Notes under the pieces: generated by a model
What the model was told of the DNA's origin: nothing
Seen by the model: only the letters and a program-made list of their open reading frames with translations
The model's database searches: none
Made by a program: the position numbers and the translations under genes
Shown: piece by piece, positions 6,046 to 13,773 of the stretch
Numbering within the stretch: the stretch's first letter is position 1
Layout: each line of letters starts with the position of its first letter
NCBI GenBank assembly: GCA_002317385.1
Contig: DCJH01000039.1
Span: 2,604 to 22,544, forward strand
DNA length: 19,941 bases
Reading direction: 5' to 3'
Source of the DNA: Prevotella sp. UBA1705
GTDB taxonomy: Bacteria; Bacteroidota; Bacteroidia; Bacteroidales; Bacteroidaceae

Positions 6046-8274
6046 ATGATAAAGGAAGAAAATCTTACCAGACAGCTTAAACGTTACTTCGGCTTTGACT
6101 CGTTCAAGGGCGATCAGGAAGCCATTATACGCAATCTGATGGATGGTAACGATTCCTTTGTCCTCATGCCGACGGGGGGCGGCAAGAGTCTTTGTTATCA
6201 GCTTCCATCACTTTTGATGGACGGCACGGCTATCGTTATATCCCCCCTGATAGCCCTGATGAAGAATCAGGTGGATGTGGTCAATGGCCTCACCGAGGAG
6301 TCGGGGGTGGCCCATTTCCTCAACTCGTCGCTCAATCGCCAGGCCATTGCCCATGTGGAAGCTGACGTGAGGTCGGGCAAGACCAAGCTCCTCTATGTGG
6401 CTCCCGAGTCGCTCAACAAGGAGGACAACCTCGAATTCTTCAAGTCTTTCAAGATTTCTTTCTACGCAATCGATGAAGCCCACTGCATCTCGGAGTGGGG
6501 ACACGACTTCCGTCCGGACTATCGCTACATCCGCCCGACTATCGACAAGATAGCCGAAGCACAGCATGTGAAGCGCGTTCCGGTCATAGCGCTCACCGCT
6601 ACGGCCACCGACAAGGTGCGGTCGGATATCAAGAAGAGTCTTGGCATCGTGGATGCGCACGACTTCAAGAGCTCCTTCAATCGGCCAAATCTCTATTATG
6701 AGGTGCGCCAGAAGGTGAGTGAGGACGACGCCGACAACCAAATCATCCGCTTCCTGCGCCAGCAGGAGGGCAAAAGTGGCATTATCTACTGTCTCTCGCG
6801 GAAGAAAGTGGAGGAGCTTTCCAAGAAGCTTCAGCTCAACGGATATAAGGCAGCGCCCTACCACGCAGGGTTAGACACGGAGGTGCGCACCAAGACGCAG
6901 GATGATTTCCTGCGCGAGGACATCGACATCATCGTGGCCACCATCGCCTTTGGTATGGGCATCGACAAGCCGGATGTGCGCTTCGTGATCCACTACGACA
7001 TCCCGAAAAGCCTCGAAGGCTACTATCAGGAGACCGGGCGTGCGGGCCGCGACGGTGGCGAAGGACAGTGCATCGCCTTCTATTCTCCCCGCGACCTGAA
7101 GAAACTGGAGAAGTTTACTGATAACAAAGGGGAGGCCGAGAAAGAAATTGGCCGTCAGTTGCTGGAGGAGACCAAGGCCTACGCCGAGTCGTCGGTGTGC
7201 CGCCGCAAGTTCCTGCTCCACTATTTCGGCGAGGAATACGACAAGGAAAACTGTGGCAACTGCGATAACTGCAAGCATCCGCAGAAGTATGCGGAGGGGC
7301 AGGACGCGCTGATTTCCGTGCTGAGTGCCATCAAGGCGGTGAAGGAAAACTTCGACCAGCCCTATATCATAGACTTTGTGAAGGGTCGCGCCACCGACAA
7401 TATCGTGCGTCATGGCCACGACCAACTGCCCGATTTCGGCTCCGGAGCCGCCATCAATACCGACCAGCCCACCATATGGAGCCCCGTGATCCGCCAAGCC
7501 ATGATAGCCCATTTCATTCGCAAGGACGTGGAAAACTATGGCCATCTGAAGCTCACGGCCGAAGGACGGGCCTATCTCAAGGAGCCGACACCGTTCAGCG
7601 TGGTGCTCGACCGAGCCTTCGACGATGCCGAGGAAGGCAATGGCGGCACGGCGAGCGCCCTCGACGACCGCCTCTACAAGTTGCTCAAGAGCCTGCGCAA
7701 GGATGTGGCACGCAAGCACAACCTGCCGCCCTACGTCATCTTCCAGGACATTTCGCTCACGCTTATGGCTACCAACTACCCCGTCACGATGGAGGAATTG
7801 CTGCAGATTCAGGGTGTGGGTCAGGGCAAGGCACGTAAGTTTGGCGCGCCGTTCATAGAGCTTATCAAGAGCTATTGTGAGGACAACGACATCCAGCGGG
7901 CCGACATGATGCGTGTCATCAGCCTGCCCAACAAGTCGAAGAAGAAGCTCAAGATCATCGAACTCATCGACAAGCGCATTCCGCTCGACGAGATTGCCAA
8001 TGCCCAGGGCTGCGATTTTGACGAGCTGCTCGACGACATTGAGTCGATAGTGAATAGTGGCATGAAGGTGAACATCGGCTACTATCTTGACGACGAGGAC
8101 GTGATCGACCCGGATGAGATGAGCGATATCTACGACTATTTCCGCAGTAGCGAGACCGACGACATCGATGAGGCCATCGACGAGGTGGATATCTACGACG
8201 ACGATAACGGTCTGACGGCCGAGGAAAAGGCTCGTCTCGTCTTGATTCGTTTCCTCTCCGAGGAGGCCAATTGA
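6046..8274 (+). CDS. recQ: RecQ-family ATP-dependent DNA helicase
   Basis: RecQ unwinds DNA 3'-5' in recombination and repair of stalled forks. Motifs in order in the 742-residue protein are motif 0 FGFDSFKGDQEAII (15-28), Walker A MPTGGGKS (41-48), the DEAH box (143-146) followed by the aromatic-rich loop CISEWGHDFRPDY, motif III ALTATAT, motif IV GIIYCLSRKK, and motifs V-VI AFGMGIDKPDVR with QETGRAGRDG. Then come the zinc site C385/C403/C406/C409, a winged-helix (RQC) region, and an HRDC domain at about 539-606 (LDDRLYKLLKSLRKDVA to FIELIKSY). About 130 further residues, including a helix-turn-helix-like segment and a strongly acidic Asp-rich tail, exceed the 609-residue E. coli protein. 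The gap to clpX is 38 bp with no promoter seen, so it is probably co-transcribed. Confidence 0.95.
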   Translation: MIKEENLTRQLKRYFGFDSFKGDQEAIIRNLMDGNDSFVLMPTGGGKSLCYQLPSLLMDGTAIVISPLIALMKNQVDVVNGLTEESGVAHFLNSSLNRQAIAHVEADVRSGKTKLLYVAPESLNKEDNLEFFKSFKISFYAIDEAHCISEWGHDFRPDYRYIRPTIDKIAEAQHVKRVPVIALTATATDKVRSDIKKSLGIVDAHDFKSSFNRPNLYYEVRQKVSEDDADNQIIRFLRQQEGKSGIIYCLSRKKVEELSKKLQLNGYKAAPYHAGLDTEVRTKTQDDFLREDIDIIVATIAFGMGIDKPDVRFVIHYDIPKSLEGYYQETGRAGRDGGEGQCIAFYSPRDLKKLEKFTDNKGEAEKEIGRQLLEETKAYAESSVCRRKFLLHYFGEEYDKENCGNCDNCKHPQKYAEGQDALISVLSAIKAVKENFDQPYIIDFVKGRATDNIVRHGHDQLPDFGSGAAINTDQPTIWSPVIRQAMIAHFIRKDVENYGHLKLTAEGRAYLKEPTPFSVVLDRAFDDAEEGNGGTASALDDRLYKLLKSLRKDVARKHNLPPYVIFQDISLTLMATNYPVTMEELLQIQGVGQGKARKFGAPFIELIKSYCEDNDIQRADMMRVISLPNKSKKKLKIIELIDKRIPLDEIANAQGCDFDELLDDIESIVNSGMKVNIGYYLDDEDVIDPDEMSDIYDYFRSSETDDIDEAIDEVDIYDDDNGLTAEEKARLVLIRFLSEEAN

Positions 8275-8294
8275 TCGTTGAAATAAACGGAAAA

Positions 8295-8370
8295 CCAGCT
8301 TCTCTCGCCGCCTTCCGGCCGAGAAGCTGGGGGCTATGGGGCGGCATTTCGCCCAGCCCTGTTCTTTCTT
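8295..8370 (+). terminator. Tandem hairpins after recQ, probable terminator
   Basis: Hairpin 1 pairs 8295-8304 (CCAGCTTCTC) perfectly with 8321-8330 (GAGAAGCTGG). Hairpin 2 (8331-8359) pairs GGGC with GCCC and TGGGGCG with CGCCCA, allowing bulges, and is followed by TGTTCTTTCTT, a T-rich tail. Read on the minus strand, hairpin 1 is followed by TTTTCC, so it might also stop antisense transcription. This would end the clpP-clpX-recQ transcript. Confidence 0.55.
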
Positions 8371-8413
8371 CCGTCTTCTAATCATCTGTATCTTATTTCC
8401 ACCCCCTATTTTT

Positions 8414-8444
8414 CGTCTTGCGATAAGGCCCTTATCGCAAGACG
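8414..8444. repeat. Perfect 31-bp palindrome with 14-bp arms
   Basis: CGTCTTGCGATAAG (8414-8427) is the exact reverse complement of 8431-8444, with the 3-base centre GCC. No T tract follows on either strand, so it does not look like an intrinsic terminator. Its CGAT at 8421 falls exactly 22 bp before the first unit of the adjacent array, so it may have replaced or grown out of an array unit. A protein-binding site or cruciform is possible. Confidence 0.8.
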
Positions 8445-8508
8445 ATTACTACCTAATGCCCTTGCGATTAGTACCTAAAGGCCGGACGATTAGTACCTTA
8501 TTCCGAAT
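8443..8508 (+). repeat. Three tandem units of the 22-bp-period CGATTA(C/G)TACCT repeat
   Basis: CGATTACTACCTAA begins at 8443, CGATTAGTACCTAA at 8465 and CGATTAGTACCTTA at 8487, exactly 22 bp apart, while the remaining 8 bases of each unit vary. The same core and the same period recur in inverse orientation at 291-325. A 22-bp step is about two helical turns, so a bound protein would meet each core on the same face of the DNA. There are too few copies and no conserved long repeat for a CRISPR array. Confidence 0.8.
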
Positions 8509-8618
8509 GCTATAATTATTTAATCTGATTAAGATGAATAGGTGTGGTTTGGGAGTTGGGGTAAGTTCATGATGACGTTTTGGACGATTCTGCACTTTAT
8601 TTGAACTTTTTTAGATGT

Positions 8619-8645
8619 ACGTTGCGTTAAAACAACGTAAATTTG
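8619..8645 (+). promoter_or_regulatory. Putative promoter of the susCDsusCD operon with overlapping inverted repeat
   Basis: TAAATTTG at 8638-8645 matches TAnnTTTG exactly. The -33 region is poor (GATG at 8614-8617). The inverted repeat ACGTTG (8619-8624) / CAACGT (8633-8638), with an 8-bp spacer, fills the promoter spacer and touches the -7 box, so a repressor or activator bound there would control initiation. Transcription would begin near 8652. Confidence 0.5.
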
Positions 8646-8758
8646 TGCACATATTTTAACTCGTTGGTTATCCAATGACGTTATGCCTACCAATCTCAAG
8701 AGGCTTTAATACCATCAAAAACATAATTATAATCAACATATATTTTAGATGTAATGCA

Positions 8759-11700
8759 ATGAAAAGACGAGTTGTTCAATGCAGTTTCCTTATGCTGCTA
8801 TTCGGATTATTGCCTTTTTCCCCAGTGCATGCTTCTCAGATTTTTGTTTCAAGTGTCAACCAGTCTGATAAATTGATTGACGTTCATGGAACTATATCTG
8901 ACGACATGGGTCCTATTGTCGGGGCTACAATCAAGGCCGTGGGTGAAAAGACAGGTACGGTAACCGATGTGAATGGAGTATTCCATTTGAAGGTAAAGAA
9001 AGGTACGAGAATTGAGATTTCCAGTGTAGGCTATGAGTCGAAGACGGTTGTCTGTAAAGATGCTGGCACTATGTCGATTCGCCTTAAGGAGAGTGCGGTG
9101 GCTCTTGATGATGTTCAGGTTATAGCCTATGGTACTACTCGCAAGGTAACCGTAACCGGAGCTATAGCCTCGGTGAATACGGAAGAAATCCTGAAATCGC
9201 CTGTGGCCAGTATGAGCAATGCCTTGACCGGAAAGATTGCTGGCTTGTCCAGCATCCAGTCGAGTGGTCAGCCTGGTGCCGATGGGGCACAACTTTTCAT
9301 TCGTGGTGTGGGCTCATTGAGCACCTCTTTGTCTCAACCGCTTATATTAGTGGATGGCGTGGAGCGTCCTTTCTCACAGATAGATCCTAACGAAGTGGGC
9401 AACATCACGGTCTTAAAAGATGCTTCGGCAACGGCGGTATTCGGCGTGCGTGGTGCCAATGGCGTCATTCTGGTTACGACAAGGAGAGGAACCAAGGAGC
9501 GTCCGCGTATCAGTTTCTCCACGTCGGTGGGCTTTCAGATTCCAACTCGGGTGCCCGACTTTGCCAATAGCTATGAGTGGGCAAGCCAATATAACCAGGC
9601 GCAAATACATGATGGGGTAGCCGAGGACATGCTTGCCTTTAAGCCTGAGGATTTGGAGAAGTTCCGTACCAAAAGCAGTCCACTGACTCATCCTGATATC
9701 AATTGGACCGATTTGATGGTAAGAAATTCCTCAGTCCAGACACAGCATAACTTTAATATCTCAGGCGGAACAGAGAGGGTGAAGTATTTTGCGTCGTTGG
9801 GTGTCTTTACCCAAGATGGACTTTTCAAGGTCTACAAGAATCGCAATGATAAAGGATTTAGCTACAATCGCTACAACTATCGTGTGAACTTGGATATCGA
9901 TATTACCTCAACGACATCGGCCCAAATCAACCTGGGAGGCTATCTCAATAATCGCCGTGAACCCAACTATAACAATGGCTCAACCACATCGAGTGCCTTT
10001 ATCTTCCGTGATTTGTATTCTACGGTTCCTTTCAGTGGCGCAGGCTTGGTTGATGGGAAGCGTATCCGCATGAATACCAACCAATTTCCCATCGGAAATC
10101 TTCAGGATGGTCTGAATATTTACTATGGAAAGGGATACAACACAATGGCCAACAACACGTTGAACTTTGATTTTAAGCTGACGCAGAAGTTGGGTTTTTT
10201 GGTGAAGGGACTGAGTTTCCATGTGAAGACGGCCTATAACAGTGGAGTATATATCTATAAACGTCGCGAAGGACGCGAGCCCGTGTATGAGCCAATAGTA
10301 GGTGCTGATGGTACGGTTGCGCTCAAACTGATTGAGACTTACCAGAAGTTGGGATTCGCAGAGTCGGATAGGCTGGATAAGAACTGGTATATTGAGAGTG
10401 CCTTTAATTATAAGCGCAATTTTGGTCAACATCATGTTTCAGCGTTGGCCATGTATAACCAGACTATGAAATATTATCCTTCGAGTAGCTATACCGACAT
10501 CCCCCGTAGTTATGTTGGATTCGTTGGACGCGCCACTTATGACTATATGACCAAGTATCTGGTAGATTTCAGTGTAGGCTATAATGGTTCGGAGAACTTT
10601 GCCAAGGGTCGTCGTTTCGGATTCTTCCCTGCTGGCTCTGTGGGTTGGATTATGTCGGAGGAGCCGTTCTTCAGACCTATTCGCAGGGTGGTAGACTATT
10701 TGAAGTTCAGGGTTTCCTTTGGTAAGGTCGGCAATGACATTACCAGTGACAATTCGCGCTTCCTCTATTTGCCCGATACTTACAACATCAGTTCGGGTAG
10801 CTATAGCTTTGGAACCACCACCAATACCCGGACTCCAGGCTCTTCGGAGGGCAAACTGGGTAATCCAGACGTGACATGGGAAACGGCGGTCAAGCAGAAT
10901 TATGGTGTAGATATGAAGCTTTTTGATAGCAGATTGTCGCTTGGCTTTGACTATTTCAAAGAGCATCGTACCAATATTCTGATTTCGCGAGGTGTCATTC
11001 CCATCTATTTGGCTGTCCAACTTCCTACCGTGAATATGGGAATTGTGGATAATCATGGCTATGAAATCAATCTGCGTTGGCAGGAAAAGTTGAAGCACTT
11101 TACCTACTACATCGGTGGAAACCTCTCTTATGCCCGTAACAAAGTAATCTTTAAGGATGAGATAAGCTATCCTTATGAGTGGATGCGACGTACAGGTAAA
11201 CCTGTTGGACAGAACTTTGGCTATGTCTTCGATGGTTACTTCACAGAGTCGGAGGTTGCAACTTATCAGGATACTAAGGGTAAGGAAGGTGGAATAGCTG
11301 ATCAGGGGAGTGGCTATCTTCCCTTGGCTGGCGATGTGAAGTATAAAGACTTGAATGGTGACCATAAGATAGATGAGAAGGATATCCGCGACATTGGCTA
11401 TCCTGCCTACCCGCTCTATTCATTTGCCGTTAACATGGGCTTATCGTGGAAGGGCCTCGATTTCAGTGTAACGTTTGCTGGAGCATCACAGACTTCACGC
11501 CTGCTGAGCGACGCTTATCGCATCCCATTTGGCGAAATGAACAATTGGGGATTGATGCGCTATATGATCAATGATGCCTGGACACCGGAAAAGGGAAACG
11601 CAGCCCTGGCCCCTGCACTCTCATTGAGGAGCAAATCGCACAACTATCTGGATTCTGATTTGTGGCTCAGAGATGCTTCCTATATACGTTTGAAGAATAT

Positions 11701-11890
11701 CGAATTGGGCTATTCTTTCCCCAAGAGCATCACCAGGGCATTGCGTCTGAACACGCTACGAGTAGCGGTATCTGGATACAACTTGCTCACATTCGACCAT
11801 TTGAAGGTAAGTGACCCAGAGGCCAACCCCAACGGAAGGGCCTATCCTCTGATTAAGGTTGTAGATTTTGGACTTAAAATTGGGTTTTAA
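8759..11890 (+). CDS. SusC/RagA-type TonB-dependent outer-membrane transporter 1
   Basis: This is a 1043-residue outer-membrane barrel that imports an oligomeric nutrient using TonB energy, with the next gene's lipoprotein as its lid. Residues 1-25 form a signal peptide (hydrophobic LLFGLLPF, cleavage after VHA). Residues about 40-110 are a carboxypeptidase-D regulatory-like domain (VHGTISDD...IVGATIKA...SSVGYES). A TonB-box-like segment DDVQVIAYG (117-125) follows, then the plug with the SusC signature VLKDASATAVFGVRGANGVILVTT starting at 218 (quoted here in two parts by sense: VLKDASATAVFG and VRGANGVILVTT), and the beta-barrel ending in GLKIGF with a terminal Phe. I chose the ATG at 8759 because it directly begins the signal peptide; the ATG at 8675 would add 28 atypical residues. 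It is the first gene of a four-gene operon, 12 bp before susD. The substrate cannot be told from sequence. Confidence 0.93.
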   Translation: MKRRVVQCSFLMLLFGLLPFSPVHASQIFVSSVNQSDKLIDVHGTISDDMGPIVGATIKAVGEKTGTVTDVNGVFHLKVKKGTRIEISSVGYESKTVVCKDAGTMSIRLKESAVALDDVQVIAYGTTRKVTVTGAIASVNTEEILKSPVASMSNALTGKIAGLSSIQSSGQPGADGAQLFIRGVGSLSTSLSQPLILVDGVERPFSQIDPNEVGNITVLKDASATAVFGVRGANGVILVTTRRGTKERPRISFSTSVGFQIPTRVPDFANSYEWASQYNQAQIHDGVAEDMLAFKPEDLEKFRTKSSPLTHPDINWTDLMVRNSSVQTQHNFNISGGTERVKYFASLGVFTQDGLFKVYKNRNDKGFSYNRYNYRVNLDIDITSTTSAQINLGGYLNNRREPNYNNGSTTSSAFIFRDLYSTVPFSGAGLVDGKRIRMNTNQFPIGNLQDGLNIYYGKGYNTMANNTLNFDFKLTQKLGFLVKGLSFHVKTAYNSGVYIYKRREGREPVYEPIVGADGTVALKLIETYQKLGFAESDRLDKNWYIESAFNYKRNFGQHHVSALAMYNQTMKYYPSSSYTDIPRSYVGFVGRATYDYMTKYLVDFSVGYNGSENFAKGRRFGFFPAGSVGWIMSEEPFFRPIRRVVDYLKFRVSFGKVGNDITSDNSRFLYLPDTYNISSGSYSFGTTTNTRTPGSSEGKLGNPDVTWETAVKQNYGVDMKLFDSRLSLGFDYFKEHRTNILISRGVIPIYLAVQLPTVNMGIVDNHGYEINLRWQEKLKHFTYYIGGNLSYARNKVIFKDEISYPYEWMRRTGKPVGQNFGYVFDGYFTESEVATYQDTKGKEGGIADQGSGYLPLAGDVKYKDLNGDHKIDEKDIRDIGYPAYPLYSFAVNMGLSWKGLDFSVTFAGASQTSRLLSDAYRIPFGEMNNWGLMRYMINDAWTPEKGNAALAPALSLRSKSHNYLDSDLWLRDASYIRLKNIELGYSFPKSITRALRLNTLRVAVSGYNLLTFDHLKVSDPEANPNGRAYPLIKVVDFGLKIGF

Positions 11891-11902
11891 ATAAAGAAGA
11901 CA

Positions 11903-13744
11903 ATGAAAGCAAAACATAAAATATCGAGTCTGATCGCTGCTGTGCTTCTGATGATAGGCCTCTCGTCGTGTGAGGATATGGCTTTGGGAGAAAAGTTTCT
12001 TCAGAAACCACCCAGTACGGATGTAACGATAGACACTATCTTTGGAAAGGCTGAATATGCCCGCCGGGTGTTGTGGCGTAGCTATCAGTATCTGCCGTAT
12101 GGCATGGAAACCAACGGGTTCTGGACCCAGATGTGCATGAGTACCATAGAGGGACTCACCGATCTGAACTATGACAATATAGGCTACTCGGCCTTGTCGA
12201 ATACATATTATCCCGGTTTGTACAATGCATCTATAGAGGACAACACCACAATCAATGCCCATCGTACCAAGATGCAGTTCTCCCAGTCGGGTATATGGAC
12301 GGGAGTACGTCATGCATGGTTGTTCTATGAGAACGTGGACAAAGTGCCCGATATGGACAAGGAAGAGAAGTCTCGGTTGAAGGCAGAGGCCAAAATGATG
12401 GTTGCCGTGTTCTATGCCCACATGTTGCGACACTATGGAGCTCTGCCCATAATCGACCATGCCATCGCTGCCGAAGACGCAGTGTTCCCCGCTCGGGCAG
12501 GTCTGCAGGAAACGGTAGACTTCATTGTGAAGCTGTTGGATGAGGCCATTGCCTGCAAAGAGTTTCCTTGGAGTATCTCGGAAAGTGAGTTGGAGAACTG
12601 GGACGGAAGAATGACGAAAGCTGGTGCCATGGCTCTCAAGACACGTGTGTTGCTGTTTGTGGCCAGTCCTTTGTTCAATTCGGAGGTGCCGTTTGCCCAA
12701 GGCGAGGCTTCAGATAGGAAGATGACTTGGTTTGGAGGGTATGACAAGAATCGCTGGAAGCAGGCTGCAGATGCCTGCAAGGCTTTCTTTGATGCCATGA
12801 ATGCAAACGGATACTATCATCTGGTGCATGCCGGTGATAAGGGTGTGACTACGGAGCGCGAGGCATATACGAGTGCCTATTTTGACCGTGGCAATACAGA
12901 AACTTTGATTTCCTGCCGCAGAAGTTTCCTTTGTACGAAGAACAACAGCCAGTTTGACAAGGCTCTTCGTTGGGGCGCCTATTGCCCTACGAAGGAATTC
13001 TTCGATATGTTTGAAATGAAGGATGGTAGGCCATTCGACTGGAAAAATGCTGAAATGGCCAAGAATCCATTTAAGAATAGAGACCCAAGACTGTATGAGA
13101 ACTTTATCCTGGATGGCGATCAATACAATGGGCGGACTGCATCGATGACCGAGGCTAAGCCCGATGATAAGGGCAACTATCCCAAGGGAAGTGACTGGGC
13201 GCAGGGAAGAATGCACCAGTTGAGCCTTGCCACGGGACTTGCCTGTCGCAAATGGGGACTTGATAGAAATACCGAGGCCTACAACCGACCTGTTCAATGG
13301 CCCACGATGCGCCTTGCGGAGGTGTATCTGAATTATGCAGAGGCATTGAATGAATATCAGGATGGACCGACAGCAGAGGCTTATCAATATATCAACGCTG
13401 TGCGAGCACGTGTGGGAATGCCGGCCTTGAAAAGCGGAATGAGCAAGGAGGATTTCCGAAAGGCAGTATTGCACGAGCGTGCCGTGGAGTTTGCTTATGA
13501 GGAGGTGAGATTCTTTGACTTGATTCGTTGGAAGATGTACGATGTTTTCGAAACGCCCCTCCATGGCCTTCATGTTTATAAAAACAAGAAAACAAAGGAA
13601 TATGTGTTGAAGCCTTTTGCCCTGACTAAATATTACAGAGCATGGTGGAAGACAGGCTGGGAGCCGCGTATGTGCCTGAGTGCTTTCCCGTCCAAGGAAG
13701 TAAACAAGGGTTATGGACTCGTACAAAATCCGGGTTGGGAATAA
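11903..13744 (+). CDS. SusD/RagB-type surface lipoprotein 1
   Basis: This is the substrate-binding lipoprotein partner of the preceding SusC, sitting on the cell surface as the lid of the transporter. The 613-residue protein has a lipoprotein signal peptide with lipobox LSSC (C23), followed by acidic residues E24-D25, which fits the surface-export signal of Bacteroidetes lipoproteins. Family landmarks are ALKTRVLLFVASPLFN (the SusD helical core), WPTMRLAEVYLNYAEALNE, and near the C-terminus VLHERAVEFAYEEVRFFDL, ending in LVQNPGWE. It is a little longer than B. thetaiotaomicron SusD (551). It starts 12 bp after susC and ends 29 bp before the second susC. Ligand unknown. Confidence 0.93.
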   Translation: MKAKHKISSLIAAVLLMIGLSSCEDMALGEKFLQKPPSTDVTIDTIFGKAEYARRVLWRSYQYLPYGMETNGFWTQMCMSTIEGLTDLNYDNIGYSALSNTYYPGLYNASIEDNTTINAHRTKMQFSQSGIWTGVRHAWLFYENVDKVPDMDKEEKSRLKAEAKMMVAVFYAHMLRHYGALPIIDHAIAAEDAVFPARAGLQETVDFIVKLLDEAIACKEFPWSISESELENWDGRMTKAGAMALKTRVLLFVASPLFNSEVPFAQGEASDRKMTWFGGYDKNRWKQAADACKAFFDAMNANGYYHLVHAGDKGVTTEREAYTSAYFDRGNTETLISCRRSFLCTKNNSQFDKALRWGAYCPTKEFFDMFEMKDGRPFDWKNAEMAKNPFKNRDPRLYENFILDGDQYNGRTASMTEAKPDDKGNYPKGSDWAQGRMHQLSLATGLACRKWGLDRNTEAYNRPVQWPTMRLAEVYLNYAEALNEYQDGPTAEAYQYINAVRARVGMPALKSGMSKEDFRKAVLHERAVEFAYEEVRFFDLIRWKMYDVFETPLHGLHVYKNKKTKEYVLKPFALTKYYRAWWKTGWEPRMCLSAFPSKEVNKGYGLVQNPGWE

Positions 13745-13773
13745 TCATGATAACCATATAAATTGCCAAGATA

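Larger units (their letters stand above)
8275..8758. other. Intergenic region between recQ and the susCD operon
   Basis: No gene is supported. From left to right it contains tandem hairpins (8295-8359), a perfect 31-bp palindrome (8414-8444) running into three 22-bp repeats (8443-8508), an AT-rich stretch with nothing recognisable (8509-8618), a short inverted repeat overlapping the putative promoter (8619-8645), and a leader of about 107 bases before the first susC. An ATG at 8675 in frame with susC was rejected as the start. Confidence 0.7.

Noticed and set aside
6871..8385. 504-residue open frame on the minus strand over recQ
   Set aside because: It overlaps RecQ with complete helicase, zinc and HRDC motifs; no family character in the antisense product.
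8414..8444. Palindrome as an intrinsic terminator
   Set aside because: No T tract follows on either strand, and the recQ transcript already has hairpins at 8295-8359.
8414..8508. CRISPR array
   Set aside because: Only three short cores with 8-10-base filler; no long conserved repeat, no spacer-sized intervals and no cas genes.
8675..8758. ATG at 8675 as the start of the first susC
   Set aside because: It adds 28 residues ahead of a textbook signal peptide that begins at the ATG at 8759.
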